Part shown: piece by piece, positions 37,532-49,061 of the stretch
Layout of the letters: each line of letters opens with the position of its first letter
Numbering within the stretch: the stretch's first letter is position 1
DNA from: Botryotinia globosa
Lineage: Eukaryota > Ascomycota > Leotiomycetes > Helotiales > Sclerotiniaceae
Assembly: GCA_014898425.1 (NCBI GenBank)
Contig: RCSZ01000014.1
Location: forward strand, 1,054,001-1,118,000
Direction: 5' to 3'
Length of the DNA: 64,000 bases
Notes under the pieces: model-generated
Databases searched by the model: none
Told to the model about the DNA's origin: nothing
What the model saw: the letters and a program-made list of their open reading frames with translations, nothing else
Position numbers and translations under genes: made by a program

Positions 37532-38442
37532 CTACCAATCACACCCCTCTGCCAAAACCCCCGCCAACTCCTCCAACCACTTCCGATCCACCTCATCAAA
37601 CCCCTCCTTGACCCCACAATCTACATCGATAATCGCCTTCACCACTCCATCCACCACAATCGGCACCACAATCTCACTCTGACTGGCGGCATCACATGCA
37701 ATATGACCCGGAAACTTCTCCACATCGGGAACGAGCTGCGTCGTCCGAGTCGAAGCGGCGGTACCACATACACCGCGGGAAAAGGCGATGGTTTGACAAG
37801 CGACTTTTCCTTGGAAGGGACCGAGGATGAGGGATGGCTTGGAGGAGGTGGATGAGGGATCCAGAGTGTAGAATCCTGGAATGGGTAAGTTGGTGGTTTG
37901 GGAAAGGTAAGAAAGGAAAGAGACGTACCAGCCCAGTTTACCTCTGAAGAGGGGGAGGGGAGTGATTTATATGCGTGCCATAGTAATGACGCTGCGTTTG
38001 ATAAATTACTATGTCCATTTCGTTATTCAATATTCTTATTTATGTCATCTGACTAGATCATATCATATCACTTGATATAACGACTCGAAAATTTTGAATA
38101 TTTACCACACCTATATACCGTTAGTACCTACTCATATTCATTTTACTCGCTTCTCCAATATCAGTAACCACAGTTTCCAAACGAAGAAAACGTTAAGAGG
38201 AAGGAGGAAAACATACCCAATTCCTCTGCCCATCAATTAATCCCCTCGCTTCGTCTAATACCTGCGCATAAGCTTCCGCTTTGCTGATATCGGCTTTGAA
38301 AGTCGACGAGTCGGCGTGTACCTGTGGGTTTGGGAATTAAGTGTCAGTTGGAGATTTGCTATTAGATGAGGCGAGAGAAATAAAGTTCTGTATATGCTTT
38401 TCTCGCGGGTGTAAATTTGGGAGGGGTGATTAGCTATACCAT
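37532..38442 (-). CDS. GAF-domain free methionine-(R)-sulfoxide reductase
   Basis: Reduces free methionine-R-sulfoxide, protecting against oxidative stress. Readable exons on the minus strand are an ATG-only exon (38440-38442), 38217-38321 (VHADSSTFKADISKAEAY to GQRNW), about 37948-38009 (NLSNAASLLWHAYKSL to NWAG) and 37532 to about 37893 (FYTLDPS onward). Family signatures are clear: LGPFQGKVACQTIAFSRGVC, AFSRGVCGTAAST, VEKFPGHIACDAASQSEIVV and DVDCGVKEGFDEVD, with the redox Cys in the GKVAC, GVCG and HIACDAAS blocks. Odd points: the start codon is alone in its exon, followed by a 118-base intron. The junction between GQRNW and NLSNAA is one base off with the obvious donor (GTATGT) and acceptor (ACATAG), so either a less obvious splice site is used or the gene has a lesion. 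Family call is firm. Confidence 0.82.
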
Positions 38443-41277
38443 TGTGAATCTTTCTCTCGGGAGATTTGCTCGGGAGATTAGCTCGGACGGTTCGGCTCGG
38501 GATCGGGGCGTTAATAGACAAGGGACTTAGAATTGGAATAGGCGGGATGGAGAAAAGCTTGGATACCCGTCGATACCTACTGAGGATAACTAGGTTATGA
38601 ACTCACAATCGTATATGAATGTGCGCTTCTTTTCTTGCATGTGTGAGGGGGAGGAACAGAGTTTGATGTGTGGTCTGTGCGTTTGAGAGTGGAATTTTAT
38701 TACGCGAGGTCTCGTGATTTGGAGGATTGGATTGTGGGTGAACAATTAGGAGAATTTTGATATTTGTTGTTAATTTGATTTTTCGATATTTAGAACTAAT
38801 GTATTGATAAAAATGTAGAAAATTTGCAGTTTATGATTGAAACTTTCTTAGTTATATTTGAAATGTTTTTTGATGGTGTTATTTGACCTCGAAATGATAT
38901 TGATTTAAAGTCTTTCGAATTTTAACGAGATTAAAATTTGGTGTGCTAGTAATATCCTCCAGCTGGAGTCTAACTGACCAAAATTACTCTCTTACATACT
39001 ATTCCAGTAGTCTCGATATTTAATTAAATCGAGTCTTAAGCCTCGAGACAAGTTATTTGATCACTTCATTCTCTTCTCTATAAAAACTTTAGTAAGTAAG
39101 AGTTCTAGCCCCTGCTCATAGCATATATAACGCTTTTCCGACTAAAATATATAATTATTCAGCTTTTTATCACACCCCAGTTTATTTATTATTGTATAGG
39201 AGAAATCTGGAAATTATATTATGAAAAGATTTAGAATTATTTGAAATATTGAAAAGAAAATATAATTTATTTTTAAATAATTTTTGAATTATATTTTCAA
39301 AAGAATAAAACAAAGATTTTGAAAAAAATTGAAAAATTCGCTTATTTTGTATAGGAAAAGTATTACAAATTCTAAATTCTAAATTTTTTTATTTAAAATC
39401 TTATATAAATTTTCAATAAAAATATTTAAAAATAAATTGGAAATTTTTTAATATTAATATTAGATTGAATTATCTATTATAAAAGTTTTATAATTTAATA
39501 TAAAGATTTAGATTCTACACTTATATAATACTTTAGTTTATATGGAAACCCCTGAATTTTACAGGGATTATGTTACTCGATACTGAATTCGGGGTTTGAG
39601 ATATATCTCGAATTGACCAAAGTATTGCCTCTCAGCAAAAATTTAGACGCAGGAATAAAATGAGGGGAGATAACCCATCTAAAAGGCTCGGGAAAGAAAG
39701 GACGCTGCGGCCCGCGTTCGGACTCGGATACTTTACCAAAATGGAAGTGTCCGAAGTATTAATTTCGCTCGCAACTCAATCTAATTCACCGAAAGCAAAT
39801 AGCATAGTAGTATAAAATACCGAATTATCTATGCCTCAAGACGCCGATCCTCATTTCGTTCGAAAATCTCATGTGACGTGAAAACGTGACGGTGTGAAAT
39901 CCACGCACGTGACTATACGGGGGCTAGTGGTAGCTCTCGTCCGATTCCCGAGTTCGTCGAGCGCCTCTCATGCAGTGGCCTAAATATTTGAAGGCTAACT
40001 ACCCCGATACAACTGGGCAGTGATCTCTATGACCAAAATTCATGCTCTGCCAGCTGACGGTGATGTCTCATCGTCGTTTTTAGCTGTTGTTGAACCCTCC
40101 GGATAAAGAGGCGGGAAGCAACTCGAGGTCAGACGAGCTTTCACCTTCGAATTTTCATTCCATGGTACTAAATCTCCCTGTCGCTACTGCCGAAGTAGAT
40201 CAAGTTCTGTCGGGAATATTAGGAACAGATCAAGCAGTTGTGATTGGCGTGGAATTTAGTATACATAAATAGTCTAACGAAGTGAGGATGAGGTGTTTGG
40301 GGATCCTCCCAGGGTAGAAAAGGCAAAATATCTCGCAACATTCGAACAGATTGAAGTCTAAGGACTTGGGGAGTACTTCAATAGAAAAAAAGATAGATCA
40401 CAGAGGCACAAACGCACGTGATTGGGCACTCTGATGACAACTAAATAGGTTGAGATCACATAGAATTTGAACGAAGTGAAGCCTAAAAATCTATTTAGCA
40501 CTCGCATAAATAAAAGGTAACGATCTCATGTCATTTAAATGAATTATTAAGATCCGAGGGCTTGAGAATACCCCAAAAGAAATAAATTTATTAGAAATAA
40601 ATAAATGAATTCTGAACAAAATGTTATGCTCTTCCCAATATTTTCAGCCCTTTGTATGCAACTTTCCAATGATTCCTGCCCGAAACCTCGATGTTTCGCT
40701 GGTATGAGAAGTTATCTCTAGGGTCATGTAGAATTGTCTAGAGACCTTTCGAGGTGATTCAAATTGAATGCCAGAATAAAATTTCGATTAAAGAAAATAA
40801 CGATCGTAATACTCGTAACTTTGCATCTACCTAGGCGGAGATAAGTCTAGAGATAATGAAGATATTGATAGAAAGCTCTGCACACTAATCGCACCGCTAG
40901 ATTTGATTGAGGCATCGAGTAGCCCCGACAACTTTCACTTTCTACGCAAACGATGAAGAAATTCCATTTCTCAAACAAACGTTCCTGCTCTGTAATCCTT
41001 TGAGTCGGCATCGACTTATCAAATATGGCATGATCGAGTCACCTGATCATATCTCCCATAGCACGTAATGGTTTCCTATAGATAATTCTCTTTCCCTTCA
41101 CTTACTGGACCCAAACTCATAAGGCCTTTGCTGACCTTGCAGCATCCCGCAAGATACCCTTTGCGCAAAGATGCATCATCTGACGAATATTTCAACCTCT
41201 CTCAAGTCCTTGGATCTACCTCAACGAAAGTTCTTCGATCCAAAAACGAGATGCTTGTCTATACAAATCCTTTTCCC
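38443..41277. other. Intergenic region with an AT-rich relic
   Basis: The left end is the promoter of the reductase gene. 39160-39540 is an AT-rich patch like the transposon blocks (it contains AAATTCGCTTATTTTGTATA), probably a small repeat remnant. A short open frame at 40087-40272 has no recognised domain. No gene supported. Confidence 0.5.
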
Positions 41278-42912
41278 TCAAGAATCGTGAAATGTAATCG
41301 CAATGCGCTCTTTTAACTTTGCCTCCACTCTCCGCGCATCGACAATTGCACGAGCATACAGCTGGCGCGAGGCGATAGCTTTGTCAACCGCCTCAGAAAT
41401 TCCACACAGAAGATGTAGTACGTATTGACTGAGCAAGCGGGCCGAGAGCATGCGATCAGTTTTAGCTGCGAAAGACCCAAAGCGCATCTCGACATAACTT
41501 CCTGGACATTGGAAATCGCGGTGGGTTTCAATGATGAAGACCACAACGTCAAAAATTTGGAGGAGACGCACTAGAAGATCAGAGAGTCAGTGTTTCCTGC
41601 TGTAGCAAGACTTGAAAGAAAGTAAGGAGATAAAGCTGCGTTAGAAAATAAAAGGAGAATACATCCTCGAGAGGGAAAAGGGAATGCAATCCGGGGAACA
41701 TGATTATGTATTAAGAACAAAGAAATTGGTGAACAGATTGTACTGACTGTAGTAGCTTATGATCATGAGACCTGTGGCTGTGTCTGCTTCGTCGGTGGTC
41801 GTTGGCTCCTGGGTATCCAAACTGCTGATGAGGCCTGCTGATAACGTTTCAGCATTGCTTGGAGGTAGGTTATTGCCGGCATAGCTTGTTAAAGCATCGA
41901 TGAATCGTTCTGTGGTTTGAAATAATTGTTGCAACCAACTGGTGTCGACGCTGCCATCTTGTTTGGGCGGATTGAGCATTTTATCTTTCTTAGCGGTTTC
42001 CACGGCCTTGACAGAGGTGAGACAGTGATATAATTCGAGATGTAGTTTGGTGAGTTGTTCGACTGGATCGTTGGGTGTATCGCCAAGTTGTGACTGTAAA
42101 TCTGTGATGCTATCTGGTTCTGTGCTTGCTCCGATGATAGTCGCATCAACACCATGAGCAAATAAGCTTGCCGGCAAATCGTTGTACTGTGGGAACAAAG
42201 AGTTTGAATTTTCTAGCCCAGCAAAGGGATAATTCGCATGAGAATTTAGTTGACTTGGGACTTCCCATAACGACCAAATATCAAGATCCGAACCCGTGTA
42301 TGAGGTTGGAGTGATTTGTGTCAAAATAGTACTGCTGCTGCTATCATTGCTGCTACTGTTACCCACGTTTTTGTTTTTCTCCACAAATACGTCCACAGGC
42401 GGGTACATGGCAACACCAATATTATTCGGAGATAGTTCAGCAAATTCAACACCAGCGCCGGCACCCCTACAGCTAGACGTGGAGTCACCGTCAGCTGAAG
42501 GAGACAACGCTACAACCCCGCAATCACTATCCGCCACGGATAAATGTCTCGACTCACTCCCGGAACTTGTCATGCTAACAATTCTAAGACTTGTACCGCA
42601 ATATGGGGATTTATTTTTGTACCGAGCACCATTTATGCTGGCGCTGCCATTATGATTCTTGCGGCGACAGTAGTCTGCTGGCCTGCCCATGCGCTGTAGC
42701 TGTCTGGCAACGCACTCGACGTTGGTAGCCAGGCAACGGTCACAGGCATGTTCACCAGATGACTTTCGAACACATCGTAGCTTTTGGGTATGACATTTTG
42801 CGCATGCAAGTTGTCTCTGTGACTTTTGAACGCCAATATTGATACTTTTGTCAGAGAAATCGAGGAGACGCTCAGAGTGGAACACACCCGTATTCGCCGA
42901 CAAGCGTTGCAT
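41278..42912 (-). CDS. Zn2Cys6 transcription factor, AflR-like
   Basis: Two exons (41748-42912 and 41278-41570; 177-base intron with GTCAGT donor) give about 485 residues. The binuclear zinc cluster is at residues 37-67: C37-x2-C40-x6-C47-x9-C57-x2-C60-x6-C67, within ACAKCHTQKLRC. A basic stretch and RMGRPADYCRRK follow. The middle is Ser/Asn/Asp-rich, as in activation regions. The C-terminal part (TATGLMIISYYMRLLQIFDV, spliced) resembles the AflR-type regulatory domain found in controllers of secondary metabolism. It should act in the nucleus as a DNA-binding activator. No polyketide, peptide-synthetase or tailoring gene is adjacent, so its target is unclear. The frame is intact. Confidence 0.82.
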
Positions 42913-43284
42913 GTTGTCTCATTGTGTTCCTAGTAAACTACCGTAATGGCCAGCCATGCAATAATGAAAAACTCGATGAATGCCGAAATAAACTCGCCAA
43001 AGCTTGCTTCATCGACCGAACTGAGTCACTCTCCGTGATCCATCCACTACTAGCGTCCTCTCTGTCTCCGAGCGTTTCTCTCAGCAACAGCTCTATCCCA
43101 TCCTTGCATTACCTCATCGAGCAATTGCACTTTCCTGCAATCACTGTCATGTCCACGCAATACATCTCGAGGCAATGGCATCTATCGTTCTTTTCTCCAT
43201 TGATTTCAACCAATTCCCTCATCGCCGATTCCGAAAAACCGACCGTCCCCTCATCAAATCGCGTGTTTTCTTCCTGCATACAGA
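42913..43284. other. Intergenic region
   Basis: Upstream of the AflR-like gene and downstream of the coiled-coil gene, both on minus. The plus-strand open frame spanning it runs on into the antisense of the coiled-coil gene and shows no domain. Confidence 0.5.
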
Positions 43285-44085
43285 TTATAGCAGCCTCGCC
43301 AGGGTTGCCTCCAAAAGCGCAGTGCGATTTTTTAATATCAACTTCTCTGTTGCTTGAGCAGTTGCGGCGCGCTCAAGCTCGTGTAAATTGGCCGTCAATC
43401 CTCTATTCGCCATCTCTAACTGTGAATTGCGTGCCCTCAATCCATGATTAGCCGCCTCCAACTCTAGAATGCGTCCCCTCAATCCATCAGCCTCTATTCC
43501 TCGTCTCGTCTCTGCTTCTGTAGACTGGGCCGTCCATCTATCATTCGCCGCCTCCAACTCCAAGATGCGTCCCCTCATTTGTTCGGTCAGTCCGCTAACA
43601 GCCCGTAGTATTTGTGAAGTGCGCGCTGCTTGTGCGTCTAGAGACAGCTCCGATTGTGCACAAGGATTCTGCATCGCATTGTTCAGTACCCCAGCCCCTG
43701 CTGGTAGAGGCGGTTCCCTATTTCTAAGGTTCAATCTGATTCGCGGTTGAAGTCTATTGGCTCTAACTGCAACACGACGACGACGACGTGCTACTCTTCT
43801 AGCAATAGGTCGTGCAGCACGTCTATTTCTGACGATATGTTCCTGACGCCAGTTTCTTTGCCTATGTCTATCGGTGAGCATATTGACAGTATCTGGCCTA
43901 AGTCTGTCCAGCAGGCTATCTAGCCGACGCATAAGGACCGGTCTCGTTTCCCCTGGCCGATGTAGCTCGATAAGGTAGTTCTCTCTGGCCAATTCCTGAA
44001 TAGTGCCCCTCAAAAGGTTGAGAGTCCATCGGTCTCGGTTAAGGCCGAGCAATAAAGGACTTTCTGAAGCCATGTTGTCTATCAT
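43285..44085 (-). CDS. Arg-rich coiled-coil protein, function unknown
   Basis: A 266-residue open frame from ATG 44085 (MIDNMASESPLLLGLNRDRW). I do not recognise the family. The N-terminal ~60 residues (LNLLRGTIQELARENYLIEL then LMRRLDSLLDRLRP) have a helical pattern somewhat like a SAP-type motif. Residues ~75-125 are extremely basic (ARPIARRVARRRRRVAVRAN), suggesting nuclear targeting or nucleic-acid binding. From ~165 to the end runs a leucine/heptad-rich coiled coil with a repeated RGRILELEAAN unit (twice) and related LEMAN/HELER blocks. No cysteine or histidine cluster is seen. The lack of introns, motif repetition and tandem location with the AflR-like gene on the same strand are the only context clues. 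Confidence 0.6.
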   Translation of the reverse strand: MIDNMASESPLLLGLNRDRWTLNLLRGTIQELARENYLIELHRPGETRPVLMRRLDSLLDRLRPDTVNMLTDRHRQRNWRQEHIVRNRRAARPIARRVARRRRRVAVRANRLQPRIRLNLRNREPPLPAGAGVLNNAMQNPCAQSELSLDAQAARTSQILRAVSGLTEQMRGRILELEAANDRWTAQSTEAETRRGIEADGLRGRILELEAANHGLRARNSQLEMANRGLTANLHELERAATAQATEKLILKNRTALLEATLARLL

Positions 44086-47000
44086 GTTTCCAACATTAGT
44101 ATGCAATCGATAAGCAATGAGGTAAAGGTAGAAGATTTAAGACCCCAACATCCTCATCAACGCATAGCTCCACTTGAAGAGTATTTTTCAAAAGAAATTC
44201 AAGAGACACTTACTGGATATATCTTTCTCTTGCTCGGCAACTGAAAGAAAGTGGAGACTATCGAGGAGCCTTCTTCGACGTTTAATTTTGCTATCGAGGT
44301 AAAACTGCCAGGAAAGAGAGAGGTCCTTATCGCAAAAAAATCTTGAATCGAATTGGAGAAGGATTTAAGTGTTCAAAAGCTTCTCTTTCAATCTCGAATT
44401 GATGAAGGATGTATGAGTCGTTTCTGCAAACCACGATCAATCGAACTGTTGAATTGATGGTTGTTTGTGTAGAGGAGAAGAAATTTTGTGAAAAGAAATC
44501 AAGAGGGGAAGGCTATTTATGAGCAGGAAAATTGGATTAACTGAAGTGACGATTGAAAGTGATATTCAAATTCGCTTCGAGTGAAAATTTTGTAAACAGA
44601 TTCACTAATGAGGAGTATTTTATAATTGAAAGATTGAGTTGATTGAAAGTGATAATTGATCGAAAGTGAACTTAGATGGAATCTGATATCCAGATCACTT
44701 TCAACGATAAATTTCCTAGAGGTAGAGAGAAAATCATCATGTCATAGGTAGGTAAATGTCCTTGAGCCATTTATTCAGTACTAAGCGAGAGCGCTAGGTC
44801 CGGATTGCTTAACCCTACACATCCATAGATAGCTCTCTAGACAGTATCATATTGGCATTTAGGACCTACATCGTAAGTGCTGCTCCATCTGTACTCTACT
44901 CGATCAGACTTGCTATCAGCCGAGAAGCATTGGGAAGCGAGGCCTCTCAGGTTATATGATGTCAGATGTCACCCTTAGCGTATAGTATTTGAGGTCGAGG
45001 ATCCTTAGGGTCCTTCTCAACCCTTCATGGAATTCTACTTTACAGCTACTTGAACCCTGGTTGGTTCCGTCTAGGTTGTTAGAAAATGCCTATCAACTCA
45101 AACGCCTTTTCAAACCAAAACTCATCGATAACATCGGCAGATTTCCTATTAAATTTGTGTTAAGAATTTATTCGAAAATTCATACTATAACTGATAGAGT
45201 GTGATAAGCGATAAAACATATATTTTCGTTCTAATGATGTATCAATCGTAGAAACCTCGAGCTAAACTGACTTCGAAGTACAATAGCCGAAATAAATAAA
45301 AAGACGAAAAGAATGAGGTTTGATTTACCTGATTATCAGTACTAGCGATCAAACCTATCATCCTCAAGAGCTCTCCAGATTTTCAGTTGAGTAAAAGTGA
45401 ATCCCGAAAATATAACCAGATCTCGGTGTCGACCAGTGAGACAATAAGTCGAAATAAATTATTTCGAATAATCTAAATAGGGTAATTAGTAAATAATTGT
45501 CCCTCGGAAGTAAACATAATTATGCATTTTTCGCTTTCGATTGTGAGTGAAACTATGCTTCTAGAATTTACAGAAGAATATAATTGTTCATAGGACTGGA
45601 GACGGAAGATGGTATTTCGGGAGAGCTGAAGGTTTGATAGTAAAGAAAATGCAATTTCTTGAATGAGTACTACATCTGGCATCGTACCAAAAACTTATCT
45701 GATAAAAACCTTTAAAAACACTCGAACACAGTGAGCCTATTAAAGCAAGTGTTGTGAAAGGTGAAATTGAGACCGGGCGAGATAATGGGAAAGGAATGAA
45801 CCAAAATATGGAACGAAAGCATGAGAAGTTCAGAAAGCATTTTGTCATGGCTGGTCATACGACGATATGAAACGAAAAGATGGGGATTATAAAATCTGTT
45901 CCATCAACGCCTACTTCTAATGATATAGAAGGAGATGCAAGAACTACTGCAGCAATTATACAAGCAGGGTCCAGGCTGCAGTCCGACAATCGATGACTTT
46001 CAATGTTTGAATTTAATTCCAATATTCAGATCGAACAAGATTCCGAGTACATTCTGGATGTTGAAGTGGCCCATACTACTGGAGAGGGTTACCCGGTCCG
46101 CTAGCCTGAACTATTGGAAATCTGCGGGGTTTGGAGAGGAAGAGGTCGATCTCTCGGTCGAAATGTCTTATGAAGAATCTACCTAAGTATGACTGACTCT
46201 TCCCTTAACCATGCTACCATTGGAAATACGCATTGAGATATGATACTTGTTGAACGTCGAGAGAGCAAAGCGACCAGCAACCTTTGATAACAAATTTCAT
46301 TGCTACACTTAGCGTCTCCCCTAATGCAGTATCTGAGTCCGGTTGAGAGCTACGTGAACTCAATATCGAGATGAGTTTGGCTCCAATGTGCCAGGTAAAT
46401 AGAAGGAGAGCAGATCTGGAGTGGGAAAATGTGGAAGGTGAAAAGCAGAATTCATGAAATAGAAGAAGACAATAGAGATATAACGGTGCCAATATTAATA
46501 CACATCTTCAAGAAGATAGTACCCGTGTAGTGGAGAAGCGGGGGAGGTGAAGATGCTTTGTTGGTGAATCTGAGAAGGTATGCGAATAAAATCATCTTGA
46601 AAAGGACGAGAGACAACACTTTTTGTAACTGATGGAGGTAACAGGTACAAAATGGAATGATCATGACCAGGTATAATTGGTCTGCGGCTATCTGAATGCT
46701 TCTGGCAACGAGCAATTGTGACAGAGATTAGTATTTATCATGGTGTCTGCAAATCCAATAGATATTACCTCTACCTTACGCCAATGAAATCAAACTGGGC
46801 CGCCTCCTGGCGAGCAACTTCACGGAAGCAGATCAATCGTACATATGAAATTGAAATGGATATTCATCAGTAACTTATCCAAAGCAGTGTACAAAGTCTG
46901 CATGCAAAGGTTGTTGTAGATGCAGACTCCATCAATCTTAATCACGTGAACATCATCCACTAACAGGGGATGCGCATTCGAAATTCTCTGGAACCAAATA

Positions 47001-47411
47001 CTAGCTGGGTAGGTATTAGAGCTTCAGCTTCATCGTGGTTTGGACTTTGTAGCTGGACTACTATTAGTAGGTTCGTAAAGAGGAAATCGAGTAGAATGAA
47101 TGAAGTTGTATAGGTAATTCTTCTTGGGCAGTTCAGTTGAACATGATTTATTAAGGGCTAAGGTATACAGAGTACACATTAGGTAGTCCGTCCATACAGT
47201 GCAACTTCCTCATTACACAAAAAACGAAGTGGATCATCTCGAATGGAGAGGTTGCAAGGTGACCAAAGGTTGAGGTGTTGGCAGAAAGAGACATCATACA
47301 CATCCATACGGCAGAACAGGCGGTCAAGGCTGTTTGTCACATTTGTTACTTCGTCAAACATGTTTGCACTAACTGGCCTCTCCCTTAGTGCGCACAGGCC
47401 ACTACCCAGCA
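44086..47411. other. Long intergenic region
   Basis: About 3.3 kb. It has several open frames of 60-92 codons on both strands, including 45935-46186 plus, without recognisable domains or splice-linked partners. I see no RNA gene or repeat. The right end is the upstream region of the U2 snRNA gene. Confidence 0.5.
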
Positions 47412-47419
47412 TCTATATA
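47412..47419 (+). promoter_or_regulatory. TATA-like element of the U2 snRNA gene
   Basis: CTATATAA lies about 41-48 bases upstream of the U2 5' end, a reasonable position for the core promoter of a fungal snRNA gene. Confidence 0.5.
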
Positions 47420-47459
47420 AACGTCTTCTCTCTCCCTGATTCAAGATTTTTTTTTCTTT

Positions 47460-47720
47460 AGCTCTCTTTGCCTATTGGTAAGTTACCCCCTACTTTTTAC
47501 AACTCTTCACAATCTTTATTATGATTCTTTTGCTAACAAGACTTTCTCTATAGGCTTAGATCAAGTGTAGTATCTGTTCTTTTCAGTTTAATCTCTGAAA
47601 GATCGTCACAGACGGTCACATTGATTATACTTATTTTTGTCCCTCGGGATTGGTCCGCTGTGCTTGCGCATGATCACTCCCACGGTTTCCCTGGTATTAC
47701 ACTGCCTCCAGGTGAAGCGA
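47460..47720 (+). ncRNA. U2: U2 spliceosomal snRNA, interrupted by an mRNA-type intron
   Basis: U2 snRNA base-pairs with the intron branch site in the spliceosome. Exon 1 (about 47460-47477) is AGCTCTCTTTGCCTATTG. Exon 2 starts at 47554 with GCTTAGATCAAGTGTAGTAT. Joined, they give the conserved fungal U2 5' domain. Landmarks: branch-recognition GTAGTA at 47567-47572; stem-loop IIa with TTTCAG/CTGAAA at about 47581-47600; a hairpin GATCGTC/GACGGTC at 47601-47617; the Sm site ATTTTTG at 47633-47639; a stem-loop III-like GGGA/TCCC structure at about 47645-47681; and stem-loop IV with CCTGG (47690-47694) and CCAGG (47708-47712) around TATTACACTG. The exact 3' end is uncertain, about 47712-47725. 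The order, spacing and motifs fit a genuine gene; it is the only copy seen in the window. Confidence 0.93.
47478..47553 (+). other. 76-base spliceosomal intron inside U2 snRNA
   Basis: Donor GTAAGT at 47478, branch site TGCTAACA at 47531-47538, acceptor CTATAG ending at 47553. The branch A lies about 18 bases from the acceptor, normal for this genome's mRNA introns. Removal joins GCCTATTG to GCTTAGATC, restoring the stem-loop I sequence that is otherwise uninterrupted in U2. Confidence 0.88.
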
Positions 47721-48184
47721 ACAACTTCTTTTCATTACAAATTTGGGCTTGCCTGGGTTGTGAAGAAGAGTCTTGGGGTGACATGGTTTAAGTTATGTTC
47801 CAGTAAGTGGTGTGAATTCTTTTGAACAGCATGCTTTCTGTTGAATGCCGCGGTGATGAAACTATAGTGATGTGGGTTTAAATGCGGTTCTGGCAACTGG
47901 CATGTGTAGTTGTATTGTTGTATCTTGTAGTTAGTTGTATTTGCATTTAACATCATCATGAATCATGGTAATTCTCATTTTGAACCTTTCCTTTTTCATG
48001 CGTTGTATATAAAATCGCGTGCGCGACATTGATGTCATGACGCGTTGTGAAATGTACCATTCGTATTGATGGTAAAATATTTTGCTTGTGTGACGTGAAA
48101 TTTATTCTTCAAAGCTCAACCTTTGAAGCAAATCTACAAAGTAAACCCCCCACCACATTACCCCTCCAATAATCTTCAAGTAAA
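47721..48184. other. Downstream of U2 / upstream of translin gene
   Basis: No gene seen. GTGATGA at 47853-47859 resembles a snoRNA box C, but no box D follows at a suitable distance. Confidence 0.45.
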
Positions 48185-49061
48185 ATGTCGGATCTCAATG
48201 GAATGGTTGACCCAAAGATCTTTGAAGATCTACAAACTAAGATTGATGAAGATGCGGAAGTAAGAGATCAACTGAAAGCTATTCTACAAACATTGGAGAG
48301 GCAATGCAGAAATGCTCAGTCAGTTTTATCTCGAGCTCATTCCACGCCTGCTTCTCACTGTAAGTCTTCCAAAGCCGGCTGTTTAGACCCCGCCATCTAA
48401 CATTTCATAGTGCAGCCCGTTCTTGTCTCTGCAGAGAATGCCATAAAGGAAGAAGCTGAAAGTATTCAAAAGCTTGCGGGCATTGCTTCAAACCATCCAT
48501 ATTACAAGTATGCGCTGCGGATTCTACGATGAAATGCCTCACTAACAAGAATAGATATAATGGGATCTGGACAAGAGATGTGCAGAATGTGATCTTTGCC
48601 ATTCTTCTCTGCGGATGGCTGGGGGGTTTAAACAAAGATGGAAAGCCTGCTCAGTCAGGAAGACTTCTCACTATTGAGGAAGTAGGAGAGATTCTCCAAG
48701 GTACTTTGCACACAGATTCTCTACGAATAGCACAGCTAACGAGATAATAGTCCCCGTCAACCTCAAAGACCGAGACGCATTCCACATCAGTATCGAAGAA
48801 TACCTCCTCTCCCTCATTTCCTTGATCGAAGAGCTTTCACGACTGGCTATCAATTCCGTTACTCTCGGAGATTACCAGAGACCTCTACAAATCAGTCAAT
48901 TCGTTAAGGATTTACATGCAGGATTCCAGATTCTCAATTTGAAGAATGATGTTCTGAGGAGAAGAAGTGATGGTATCAAGTACAATGTGAAGAAGATTGA
49001 GGATATTGTCTACGATCTTTCGTTGAGAAATTTGGTGGCTAGACCTGAATCTTCATCTTGA
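48185..49061 (+). CDS. TSN: Translin
   Basis: Translin is a nucleic-acid-binding protein that, with TRAX, forms the C3PO endoribonuclease. Four exons (48185-48359, 48411-48507, 48555-48700, 48751-49061; introns of 51, 47 and 50 bases) join in frame to 242 residues, close to the usual length of about 230. Family blocks are DPKIFEDLQTKIDEDAEVRD near the N-terminus, AENAIKEEAESIQKLAG, the FAILLCGWLGGL segment, and the C-terminal FHISIEEYLLSLISLIEELS and RLAINSVTLGDY blocks ending in YDLSLRNLV. The protein should be largely alpha-helical. TRAX is not present in the window. The frame is intact. Confidence 0.92.

Noticed and set aside
42924..43451. Plus-strand open frame of 175 codons
   Set aside because: Runs antisense into the coiled-coil gene, has no domain, and lies in the upstream region of the AflR-like gene.
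47853..47859. Possible C/D-box snoRNA downstream of U2
   Set aside because: A box C-like GTGATGA is present but no CTGA box D follows at a suitable distance.
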